A stretch of 64,000 nucleotides of DNA from an uncultured Prevotellaceae bacterium. GTDB lineage: Bacteria > Bacteroidota > Bacteroidia > Bacteroidales > Bacteroidaceae. Positions 26,758-34,166 of this stretch are shown one piece after another (position 1 is the stretch's first letter; each line of letters starts with the position of its first letter). The translations under genes and the position numbers were made by a program. The stretch is from the NCBI GenBank assembly GCA_902786565.1, contig CADACW010000009.1, positions 34,294 through 98,293 on the forward strand, written 5' to 3'. A model generated the notes under the pieces. That model searched no databases and had not been told where the DNA came from. It saw only the letters and a list, made by a program, of their open reading frames with translations.

Positions 26758-26765
26758 TACTTTTG
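26758..26765 (+). promoter_or_regulatory. -7 box for the propeller-DUF362 / GH2 operon
   Basis: TACTTTTG, 26 nt before the ATG at 26792, followed by GCAG as at other promoters here. Divergent from the GH28 promoter. Confidence 0.55.
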
Positions 26766-26791
26766 CAGCACGAACTAACTTTCTAACTAAA

Positions 26792-28921
26792 ATGAAACGC
26801 ACAAGATTACTACTGACAATGCTGATGATGAGCCTGGGAACGATGGCTCAGAGTATTGACGAAAGCCTGTCACGGCACGACTTCTTCTATGCCGGACAGA
26901 GCAAGCAGCGGCGCATGTTCATCGTGAAGGACGGACAGGTGAGCTGGAGCTACAAGGACCAGCTGAAACGTGGGGAAATCAGCGATGCCGTGCTGATGAC
27001 CGACGGCCACATACTCGTGGCCCATCAGTATGGTGTGGCCGAGGTGGATGCCGACGGACAGACCGTATGGCAATATGCGGCACCGGAGGGGACGGAGATT
27101 CACACTGCCCAGCCCATCGGACGCAACCACGTGGTGTTTGTGCAGAACGGACGGCCCGCCAAGGCGGTGGTGATGGAGATACCGAAGTGCGTCGTCGAGC
27201 GCGAGTTCGTGCTGCCCGTCAACGAGAAGGGGTCGGTGCACGGACAGTTCCGCAATGCCCGGCTCTCCAGCCGGGGCACCCTGCTCGTGGCAAACATGGC
27301 AATGGGCTGCATCCACGAGTTTACCAGCGCCGGACGCGAGGTGGACCGTTGGACTGGCATGCTGCCCTGGTCGGTGCAGGAGATGCCGAAGACGGGCAAC
27401 CTGCTCGTCACCGGGCGTAAAGGTCTCATACAGGAAATCAATCGGCAGGGGCACACCGTCTGGCAGTTGGACGTGACGAAACATGGCATTACGCAGCCGC
27501 AGAAGACAGTAAGGCTGAAGGATGGCGGACACATCATCAACAACTGGTACAACGAGTGGAACAAGACACCCATGGACTCGGCCAATGCGCCCGTGCAGGC
27601 CATCGAGGTGGACAAGGAGGGGCGCGTGGTGTGGCAGCTCCGTGCGTGGCGCACACCTGACCTGGGGCCTTCGACGACCATCCAACTGCTGAGCGAGGCC
27701 GTCAACCGCGACCGTCTGTTCTTCGGCGAGTTCGGCCACAGCCCCAAACCGAAACTCTTCGTCGGGCCTAATCAGCCCATTGGCCAGGGGCGCGGCATTC
27801 ATCCGGGACGTGTGGCGTGGGTGCACAGCCCTGGCGTGGCCAAGTGGGACGGCCATACAGGCCTCTGGGTGGAAGACCGGTGGAACGACCAGGCGAAGGC
27901 CGACGCAATGGTCACAGAGGCGGTGATGCTGCTCGCGGGCGAGCCCACGGCCAAGAAAGCCTGGCAGGCACTGTTCAGGCACTTCAACCGTGAGCACAGG
28001 CGCGGCAATCGAGGCTACAAAAAGGGAGAGACAATAGCCATAAAGCTGAACCTGAACAATGCCATCACTCATCGCGACACCATCGAGCTCAACTCATCGC
28101 CCTTCACAACGCTGGCCCTGGTGCGCTCGCTGGTGCGCCATGCCGGCGTGCAACAACAGGACATCGTACTGTGCGAACCGAGCCGAGCCATCACCGACAG
28201 TATATACAACAAGGTGCACCGCGAGTTCCCACAGGTCCGCATGATCGACAATATCGGCGGCGACGGGCGAGAGAAGTGCGAGTACTATCCAGAACAGATT
28301 GTCTACTCAACCGACAACGGCAAGATGGCACGCGGACTGGCCCGCTGTATCGTAGATGCCGACTACCTCGTCAACTCCGCCCTGCTGAAGACACACACCG
28401 GACCAGGCGTGACGCTGACGTCGAAAAACTGGTACGGCGCCACCGACATCAACCTGCTCTGGCGGCAGAACGCCCACAACAATGTCTCGCAGGACAAACG
28501 TAATGGCAAGCCCCAATACAAGACCTTCGTAGACTGGATCAGCCACAAGGACATGGGCCAGAAGACGCTGCTCTTCCTCATCGACGGCACCTATGGCTCA
28601 CGCGACGTGAACGGCGCACCCAACCCGAAGTGGATGAAGGAACCCTTCCTGGGCGACTGGGCCTGCTCGCTCATCGTCAGCCAGGACGAGGTGGCCTGCG
28701 ATGCCGTGGCCATGGACATCATCATCAACGAGTGGCCGGAGTTCCAGAGCCTGAACTATTGCGACGAGTACCTGCGCGAGGCCGCCAGCATACCCAACGC
28801 CCCCAGCGGCACCGTCTACAAGCAGGGCGGACAGCCCCTGACGCAGCCACTCGGCCTGATGGAGCACTGGAACGACCGCCGCCAGTACACGAAGATTGAC
28901 CTGAAGTACAAGAAGCTCTGA
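26792..28921 (+). CDS. Secreted fusion of a beta-propeller and a DUF362 domain
   Basis: 709 residues with a signal peptide (MKRTRLLLTMLMMSLGTMA). Residues ~30-310 are a repeated WSYK/VWQYAAP/VWQLDV/VVWQLRAW pattern, with each blade ending in a tryptophan, like PQQ-type or arylsulfotransferase-like propellers. Residues ~395-660 match DUF362: KGETIAIKLNLNN, LVRSLVRHAGV, IVLCEPSR, DADYLVNSALLKTHTGPGVTLTSKNWYG, and LIVSQDEVACDAVAMDI. DUF362 proteins are often ferredoxin-linked, but no cysteine cluster is seen here. The next gene (GH2) starts 4 nt after the stop, so both belong to one unit. Function unknown. Confidence 0.82.
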   Translation: MKRTRLLLTMLMMSLGTMAQSIDESLSRHDFFYAGQSKQRRMFIVKDGQVSWSYKDQLKRGEISDAVLMTDGHILVAHQYGVAEVDADGQTVWQYAAPEGTEIHTAQPIGRNHVVFVQNGRPAKAVVMEIPKCVVEREFVLPVNEKGSVHGQFRNARLSSRGTLLVANMAMGCIHEFTSAGREVDRWTGMLPWSVQEMPKTGNLLVTGRKGLIQEINRQGHTVWQLDVTKHGITQPQKTVRLKDGGHIINNWYNEWNKTPMDSANAPVQAIEVDKEGRVVWQLRAWRTPDLGPSTTIQLLSEAVNRDRLFFGEFGHSPKPKLFVGPNQPIGQGRGIHPGRVAWVHSPGVAKWDGHTGLWVEDRWNDQAKADAMVTEAVMLLAGEPTAKKAWQALFRHFNREHRRGNRGYKKGETIAIKLNLNNAITHRDTIELNSSPFTTLALVRSLVRHAGVQQQDIVLCEPSRAITDSIYNKVHREFPQVRMIDNIGGDGREKCEYYPEQIVYSTDNGKMARGLARCIVDADYLVNSALLKTHTGPGVTLTSKNWYGATDINLLWRQNAHNNVSQDKRNGKPQYKTFVDWISHKDMGQKTLLFLIDGTYGSRDVNGAPNPKWMKEPFLGDWACSLIVSQDEVACDAVAMDIIINEWPEFQSLNYCDEYLREAASIPNAPSGTVYKQGGQPLTQPLGLMEHWNDRRQYTKIDLKYKKL

Positions 28922-28925
28922 AGAC

Positions 28926-31745
28926 ATGAAAAGATTATATCTGCTCTTTCTGGCACTGGCCACCATGGGTGCCTGGGGCCAAGTGAAAGATGCGTTCAAG
29001 GGATTCCTGCCCGTGACCGACCCCACCATGAAGAGAAGCCTGAACGGGCAGTGGAGCCTGAAGGTGGTGAAAGGAATCACCGACGACAAGACGGTGCCTG
29101 AAGCCGACGGCACCTGGGGCACCATCCCCGTGCCGGGATGCTGGGAGGCTTATGGCTTCTGCCAGCCGAAGTACGACTATCCCGACTCGCTGACGGGCTA
29201 CTACCGCACGGCGTTCAACGTGCCCCACGAGTGGCGCGGACAGCAGGTGGTGCTGCGCCTCGACGGCGTGCTGCGAGGCTACGACCTGTGGCTCAACGAC
29301 TGCTATGTAGGGGCGTGGGAGTCGGCCTATAACACTTGCCTGTTCGACCTGACGCCCTATCTGCGCAAGCAGGGGCTCCAGCAGTTGGCCTTGCGCGTCT
29401 ACACCCGCTTCAAGGGCTACGAGTTCGACTGCTTCGACGACTGGGCCGCCAACGGCATCTTCCGCGATGTGACGCTGATGGCCGTGCCACGGACGCACCT
29501 CAGCGACCTGACCATCCGCACGAAGAACACGGGCGAGGTGAGCGTCGACGTGAGCATTGCCAACGAGAAGAAAGGCACGACAGTGAGGCACGAAATATTG
29601 GACCCACAGGGCCGCGTGGTGGGAACAGACAGGGTGGAGCATCCGCAGCTGTGGACGGCTGAGACACCCTATTTATACACCTTGCGCACCACGCTCATGC
29701 TCAAGGACAAGCCCCTGCAGACCTTTGAGCATCGCTTCGGCTTCCGCGAAATCACCATCGAAGGGAATGTCCTCAAGCTGAACGGACAGCCCATCAAACT
29801 GCGCGGCGTAAACGCACATGCCACCGACCCCCGCACTGTGAAGGTCGTTTCTGACGACCTTACCCTCAAGGACATGCACATGATGAAGGAGGCGTCGGTC
29901 AACTATATGCGCCTGAGCCACTATCCACGCGAGCCGCGATTCTACCAGCTGGCCGACTCGCTGGGCTTCTACCTGGTGGACGAGGTGCCCTTCGGATTCG
30001 GCGACAAGCATCTGAGCGACCGCTCCTACCAGGACATACTCTTCACCCGCGCACAGGCCACCATCGCCCGCGACAAAAACCACCCGTCGGTGCTGGTATG
30101 GAGCGTGGGCAACGAGAACCCGCTGCCGCCGACCTGCGTCGAAGTGGGCGACTATGTGGGGCGCCTGGACACCTCACGCCCCTACTGTTTCCCCCAGGTG
30201 GGCAGCTACTTCCGCCGATTCTTCGAGGGGAAAGAGGCGAAAGGGTTCCCCTCGCAGGCACCCGTCTATGCCCCCCACTACCCTACGACGGGGCAGATTG
30301 GCGGTTTCTACCAGCACCTGGACCGTCCCGTCATCTTCACGGAGTATTGCCACACACTGGGCATCTCTTTCGAGGACCACGACCGCCAGTGGGAGCTCAT
30401 CGAGCATACACCGGGCATTGCCGGCGGCTCCGTTTGGGAGTGGGCCGACCAGGGCATGCCCTTTCATAACGGGAAACCGCAAATGAGCGACGCCATGCCC
30501 TATGGCTACGAGGAGCGCGTGTTCACCACAAAGGACAGCGGCTTCGAGATGTACGGCAACAAGGGCACCGACGGATTGACCTATGCCGACCGCACCCCCC
30601 TCCCCAACTACTACGAACTGCAGCACAACTACGCCCGCGCCCTCATCAGTCACCTATGCTGCGACACCGTCGTCCCCCTATGCTGCGACACCGTCGCAGC
30701 CCCCCAAAACGGCTCCCCCCTCGCAGCCCCCCAAAACGGCTCCCCCCTCTCAGCCCACCTAACACTCGACAACCGCTTCGACTTCCTGAACCTGAAGGAC
30801 AACGTGACCTTCCACTGGGCGCTGACCTGCAACCGCGACACCTTGCTCCGCGGCGCCTTCAGCCCCGACTGCCAGCCACATTCCACTGTCCCTTACCTCC
30901 TGCCGCTGCCCCAGCCAAGCGGCCTCACCCTCCTCCATTTCGACATCACAGACGCTCAGGGCCACCGTTTCCTGCAGCAGTCGTTTGTGCTGCACAAGCC
31001 ACACACTGCCTGGACCGGACACGGCAGCGGAGCGGTGATGGCACAGCAAGAACTGATACGCACAGGACGAAAGCCCACCATGGCCGAACAACTGACACAG
31101 AAGGGGCGCCTGCCGCAGAAATACCTGCTGCCAATGGACAACGGGCAGGTGAAGGCCGACGTGAACAGCCGACCCATCGACGGCGGCGAGGAAGTGACCT
31201 TCACCCTCACCCCCGACACGGCCGACGTGTTCCGCTCGGAGTTAGGGCTGGCCTATCTGCTACACCCAAGCATCGACCGCGTCCAGTGGATAGGCTACGG
31301 ACCCTTTGCCAGCTACCCCGCCCGCCATCAGGCCAACCGCTACGGTTTTTGGGCCAAGCACAAGGACGACCTCTACTTTGAGGGCAACCACAGCGGCATC
31401 GATGCGGCACTGCTCTCCGACAAGGAGGGCAACGGCATCCTCATTGTGGGCGACTCGCTATCGCTGAACTTCGAACAGACCGACCGCGGCATCGTGCTCA
31501 CGGTGAACGCCGCCGTCAGCGGCCAAGGCCCTAAGTTTGCCAAGACCCACTTCCCCGGCTGGCAGAAAGGCGACGGGCCGGTGGGTGCCACTTTCCGCAG
31601 CTATTATATAAAGGGCGACGTCATGCCCCAGGTGGTGCGCCGCATGTTTGCCCCGCCGGCACAGGTGCCCGCCCCATTCCGCCCCTACGCAACTCAATAT
31701 GACACCTATCTAAAAAGGTTCGAAGACATAACCAAAACACCTTGA
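28926..31745 (+). CDS. Beta-galactosidase-like glycoside hydrolase, GH2
   Basis: 939 residues with a signal peptide (MKRLYLLFLALATMGAWG). Domain order: sugar-binding jelly roll (about 30-190, with VPGCWEAYGF.. YYRTAFNVP), an immunoglobulin-like linker, the TIM barrel (FGFREITIEGNVLKLNGQPI, then acid/base in SVLVWSVGNEN, E397, and nucleophile in VIFTEYCH, E473), and a C-terminal LacZ-type small domain after ~690. It would cut beta-galactosides, e.g. galactan side chains. At residues ~577-606 there are two in-frame tandem duplications (LCCDTV twice and AAPQNGSPL twice) between the barrel and the next domain. Co-transcribed with the propeller-DUF362 gene. Confidence 0.93.
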   Translation: MKRLYLLFLALATMGAWGQVKDAFKGFLPVTDPTMKRSLNGQWSLKVVKGITDDKTVPEADGTWGTIPVPGCWEAYGFCQPKYDYPDSLTGYYRTAFNVPHEWRGQQVVLRLDGVLRGYDLWLNDCYVGAWESAYNTCLFDLTPYLRKQGLQQLALRVYTRFKGYEFDCFDDWAANGIFRDVTLMAVPRTHLSDLTIRTKNTGEVSVDVSIANEKKGTTVRHEILDPQGRVVGTDRVEHPQLWTAETPYLYTLRTTLMLKDKPLQTFEHRFGFREITIEGNVLKLNGQPIKLRGVNAHATDPRTVKVVSDDLTLKDMHMMKEASVNYMRLSHYPREPRFYQLADSLGFYLVDEVPFGFGDKHLSDRSYQDILFTRAQATIARDKNHPSVLVWSVGNENPLPPTCVEVGDYVGRLDTSRPYCFPQVGSYFRRFFEGKEAKGFPSQAPVYAPHYPTTGQIGGFYQHLDRPVIFTEYCHTLGISFEDHDRQWELIEHTPGIAGGSVWEWADQGMPFHNGKPQMSDAMPYGYEERVFTTKDSGFEMYGNKGTDGLTYADRTPLPNYYELQHNYARALISHLCCDTVVPLCCDTVAAPQNGSPLAAPQNGSPLSAHLTLDNRFDFLNLKDNVTFHWALTCNRDTLLRGAFSPDCQPHSTVPYLLPLPQPSGLTLLHFDITDAQGHRFLQQSFVLHKPHTAWTGHGSGAVMAQQELIRTGRKPTMAEQLTQKGRLPQKYLLPMDNGQVKADVNSRPIDGGEEVTFTLTPDTADVFRSELGLAYLLHPSIDRVQWIGYGPFASYPARHQANRYGFWAKHKDDLYFEGNHSGIDAALLSDKEGNGILIVGDSLSLNFEQTDRGIVLTVNAAVSGQGPKFAKTHFPGWQKGDGPVGATFRSYYIKGDVMPQVVRRMFAPPAQVPAPFRPYATQYDTYLKRFEDITKTP
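30654..30748 (+). repeat. Two adjacent in-frame tandem duplications inside the GH2 gene
   Basis: A 24-nt period copy (19 identical bases at 30654 and 30678) followed by an exact 27-nt duplication (30695-30721 and 30722-30748). Both keep the reading frame and fall in a linker. Confidence 0.93.
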
Positions 31746-31746
31746 A

Positions 31747-31860
31747 GCCCGGAGACAAAACTTAAATTACGTCGTAATTTATCTGTATTACGTCGTAATT
31801 TATATAAATTTCGTCGTAATTTATATAAATTACGTCGAGTCGTTAAGTTTAGTTCCGGGC
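31747..31860 (+). repeat. Array of four palindromic units with an exact 21-bp period, copy 1
   Basis: The core cgtcg occurs at 31770, 31791, 31812 and 31833, i.e. every 21 bp, each inside (t)ttacgtcgtaa-like palindromes separated by AT-rich spacers. The ends gcccggagacaaaactta and taagtttagttccgggc are imperfect inverted repeats. A second array with the same layout and spacer sequence is at 55936-56030. Confidence 0.92.
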
Positions 31861-31934
31861 CGACGGCTAAATAACCCAGGCCAAAAATTATTTTTAAACG
31901 GGGCAAATATGAAAACACACCTTATTATATATAA

Positions 31935-32027
31935 GGCACCCTGATACCCTTCACCGACGAGCGCCTGTTCGAGTTCACATTTCCCGGCGGATGTAAGGAA
32001 TTATGGAATCCGCAGGATGCAAAATAG
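31935..32027 (+). pseudogene. Possible 3' remnant of a coding sequence
   Basis: An open stretch of 30 codons without a start, ending at TAG: GTLIPFTDERLFEF.. FPGGCKELWNPQDAK. Codon choice (ttc, acc, gac, gag, cgc, ctg) is like the GC-rich genes nearby and unlike the AT-rich spacer around it. A stop codon precedes it directly. No family recognised; it could be chance. Confidence 0.25.
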
Positions 32028-32102
32028 AGTTAAAACAGTTAAATTACCATAATTATCAAGTTCCGCAGCCATCACGGGTGCCCATAATTAGTGGAAAAGC
32101 AG

Positions 32103-32110
32103 TACCTTTG
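32103..32110 (+). promoter_or_regulatory. -7 box for the rplM-rpsI transcript
   Basis: TACCTTTG followed by CAG, fitting TAnnTTTG. It leaves a ~140-nt untranslated leader before rplM. No clear -33. Confidence 0.55.
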
Positions 32111-32116
32111 CAGTCC

Positions 32117-32258
32117 GATTATTTGGGGAGGGTCTTAGAATCCCCGTGGATGTCCGTGTAAATAGCGACCGTCTTTGGCCGGACGGCGTGGTTTGTGAAT
32201 CGGCGCCAGCAAATAAACATTATCAAGTAAACGAACTGTTTTTTAGTATTTTAGAGAA
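32117..32258 (+). promoter_or_regulatory. Probable structured 5' leader of rplM (autoregulatory candidate)
   Basis: Two hairpins are visible: GGGGA/TCCCC (32125-32145) and CCGTC/GACGG (32169-32186). An alternative pairing, GTCCG (32152-32156) with CGGAC (32180-32184), would break the second. Leaders of this kind control ribosomal protein genes in many bacteria, L13 included; I cannot assign this one to a named RNA family. Confidence 0.4.
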
Positions 32259-32720
32259 ATGAACACTTTAAGTTACAAGACCGTCTCCATCAACAAGGAG
32301 ACAGCCAAAAAGGAGTGGGTGGTCATCGACGCTACCGACCAGGTGGTGGGCCGCCTCGCTTCAAAGGTCGCAAAGCTGATCCGCGGCAAGTACAAGCCCA
32401 GCTTCACCCCACACGTTGACTGCGGCGACAACGTCATCATCATCAATGCTGCCAAGGTGAGATTCACCGGCAAGAAAGAGACCGACAAGATTTACACCCG
32501 CTATACGGGCTATCCCGGCGGACAGCGCTTCAACACCCCCGCCGAGCTGCGCAAGAAGTCATTCGGCGTGGAGCGCATCCTGAAGCACGCTGTCAAGGGC
32601 ATGCTGCCCAAAGGCCCCCTCGGCCGCAGCCTGCTGAACAACCTGTACATCTACGACGGCACAGAGCACAAGCACGAGGCCCAGAAGCCCAAGGCTATCG
32701 ACATCAACCAGTACAAATAA
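32259..32720 (+). CDS. rplM: 50S ribosomal protein L13
   Basis: 153 residues, normal length. Recognised by WVVIDATDQVVGRLASKVAKLIRGKYKP, VIIINAAKVRFTGKK, YTGYPGG and VKGMLPKGPLG..LLNNL. It binds 23S rRNA early in 50S assembly. It heads the block after a ~140-nt leader, with rpsI 20 nt downstream, the usual L13-S9 pair. Confidence 0.98.
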   Translation: MNTLSYKTVSINKETAKKEWVVIDATDQVVGRLASKVAKLIRGKYKPSFTPHVDCGDNVIIINAAKVRFTGKKETDKIYTRYTGYPGGQRFNTPAELRKKSFGVERILKHAVKGMLPKGPLGRSLLNNLYIYDGTEHKHEAQKPKAIDINQYK

Positions 32721-32740
32721 TTGAAAATTGAATTAAAAGT

Positions 32741-33127
32741 ATGGAATACATTAATGCAATAGGTCGTCGCAAGAGCTCCGTGGCTCGCGTTTATCTGTCG
32801 GAAGGTACTGGCAAGATTACGATCAACAAAAAAGACATAACCGAGTATTTCCCCTCGGCCATTCTGCAGTATGTGGTGAAGCAGCCCCTGATGGTGCTCG
32901 ACTGCGAGGGCAAGTATGACATCAAGGTCAATCTTGACGGTGGCGGCTTCACCGGCCAGAGCCAGGCTCTGCGCATGGCCATCGCACGCGCACTCGTCAA
33001 AGTGAATGCTGAGGACAAGAAGACACTGAAGGTGCAAGGCTTCCTCACCCGCGACAGCCGCGAGGTGGAGCGCAAAAAGCCCGGTCAGCCCAAGGCACGC
33101 CGCCGCTTCCAGTTCAGCAAGCGTTAA
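32741..33127 (+). CDS. rpsI: 30S ribosomal protein S9
   Basis: 128 residues, complete. YINAIGRRKSSVARVYLSEG at the start, GGGFTGQSQALRMAIARALV in the middle, and the family's basic tail ARRRFQFSKR that reaches the ribosomal P site. Co-transcribed with rplM; the 20-nt gap holds two copies of aattgaa, a 7-bp repeat like those in other spacers of this window. Confidence 0.98.
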   Translation: MEYINAIGRRKSSVARVYLSEGTGKITINKKDITEYFPSAILQYVVKQPLMVLDCEGKYDIKVNLDGGGFTGQSQALRMAIARALVKVNAEDKKTLKVQGFLTRDSREVERKKPGQPKARRRFQFSKR

Positions 33128-33256
33128 TATCTGCTGGACGCTGTTTAGCATCTAAACCGTTGGGACTTGGACACCACGTTCAATTACCCAGGGGTTGATT
33201 CTAAGCCAAAGAATTAAAAAGAAAGTAAACAACAATTTAAACATTCAAAACAAACA
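33128..33256 (+). promoter_or_regulatory. Spacer/leader between rpsI and rpsB with a small hairpin
   Basis: Contains GTTTAG-cat-CTAAAC (33143-33157) and a weaker foldable stretch around tcaattacccaggggttga. No TAnnTTTG box was found, so rpsB may be read from upstream with this stretch as an intercistronic control region. Weak evidence. Confidence 0.25.
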
Positions 33257-34108
33257 ATGGCAAGAACAAATTTTGACCAGCTGCTGCAGGCTGGCTGCCA
33301 CTTCGGCCACATGAAGCGCAAGTGGAACCCCGCTATGGCTCCCTACATCTACACAGAGCGCAATGGCATACACATCATCGACCTCCACAAGACCGTCATG
33401 AAGATTGACGAGGCTGCAGAGGCACTGAAGAACATTGCCCGCCAGGGTAAGAAGGTGCTCTTCGTAGGTACTAAGAAACAGACTAAGGATGTCATTGCCG
33501 AGAAGGCAACAAGCATCAATATGCCTTACGTCATCGAGCGTTGGCCGGGCGGCATGCTCACCAACTTCCCCACCATCCGCAAGGCAGTGAAGAAAATGAC
33601 CAACATCGACAAGCTGATGAGCGACGGCACATTCGGCAACCTGTCCAAGCGTGAGCTGCTCCAGGTGACACGCCAGCGCGCAAAGCTGGAGAAGAACCTG
33701 GGCTCTATCGCCGACATGACCCGCCTGCCGAGCGCACTCTTCGTGGTCGACGTGATGAAGGAGAACATCGCAGTCAAGGAGGCCAACCGCCTGGGTATCC
33801 CCGTGATTGGCATCGTCGACACCAACAGCGACCCCAAGAACATCGACTTCGTCATCCCAGCCAACGACGACGCCAAGGACAGCGTCGAGGCCATCCTGAA
33901 CGCCTGCTGCGCCGCCATTGCCGAGGGCATAGAGGAGCGCAAGGCTGAGAAGGCCGACGAGAAGGCTGCAGAGGCACAGGCCGACGCAGAAGAGGGCGAG
34001 GCACAGCCCCGCCGCGCAACAGGTGCACGCCGCCAGCGCAAAGCCGACGAGGCCGCACCTGCAGCAGAAGAGGCTCCCGCTGCCGAGGAGGCTCCCGCCG
34101 CAGAGTAA
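33257..34108 (+). CDS. rpsB: 30S ribosomal protein S2
   Basis: 283 residues. FDQLLQAGCHFGHMKRKWNPAM, IHIIDLHKTV, VLFVGTKKQTKD, RWPGGMLTNFPTIRK and IPVIGIVDTNSDPKNIDFVIPANDDA are the S2 landmarks. The C-terminus is extended by ~45 residues rich in alanine, glutamate and arginine (EEAPAAEEAPAAE at the end), a low-complexity tail common in this phylum. Followed by tsf, the classic rpsB-tsf pair. Confidence 0.98.
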   Translation: MARTNFDQLLQAGCHFGHMKRKWNPAMAPYIYTERNGIHIIDLHKTVMKIDEAAEALKNIARQGKKVLFVGTKKQTKDVIAEKATSINMPYVIERWPGGMLTNFPTIRKAVKKMTNIDKLMSDGTFGNLSKRELLQVTRQRAKLEKNLGSIADMTRLPSALFVVDVMKENIAVKEANRLGIPVIGIVDTNSDPKNIDFVIPANDDAKDSVEAILNACCAAIAEGIEERKAEKADEKAAEAQADAEEGEAQPRRATGARRQRKADEAAPAAEEAPAAEEAPAAE

Positions 34109-34116
34109 CAAGCACT

Positions 34117-34159
34117 AATCGAAAATCGTAAATCGAAAATCGTAAATCAGTAAATCGTA
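34117..34159 (+). repeat. 7-bp repeats (aatcgaa/aatcgta) between rpsB and tsf
   Basis: aatcgaa, aatcgta, aatcgaa, aatcgta, aatcagt follow each other every 7 bp from 34117, with aaatcgtaa after. They fill nearly all of the 58-nt gap just ahead of the tsf start. Confidence 0.85.
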
Positions 34160-34166
34160 AACAACA

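Larger units (their letters stand above)
31746..32258 (+). other. 513-bp spacer: 21-bp array, a possible gene remnant, promoter and rplM leader
   Basis: From left to right: the array at 31747-31860, a short coding-like stretch at 31935-32027, a -7 box at 32103-32110 and a structured leader before rplM. No complete gene is seen. Confidence 0.7.

Noticed and set aside
31706-31918. Short - strand frames giving NLYKLRRNLYKLRRN-type peptide repeats here and at 55.8-56.2 kb
   Set aside because: The 21-bp array period is a multiple of three, so any frame gives a 7-residue repeat; no start context or conserved extension supports a protein.
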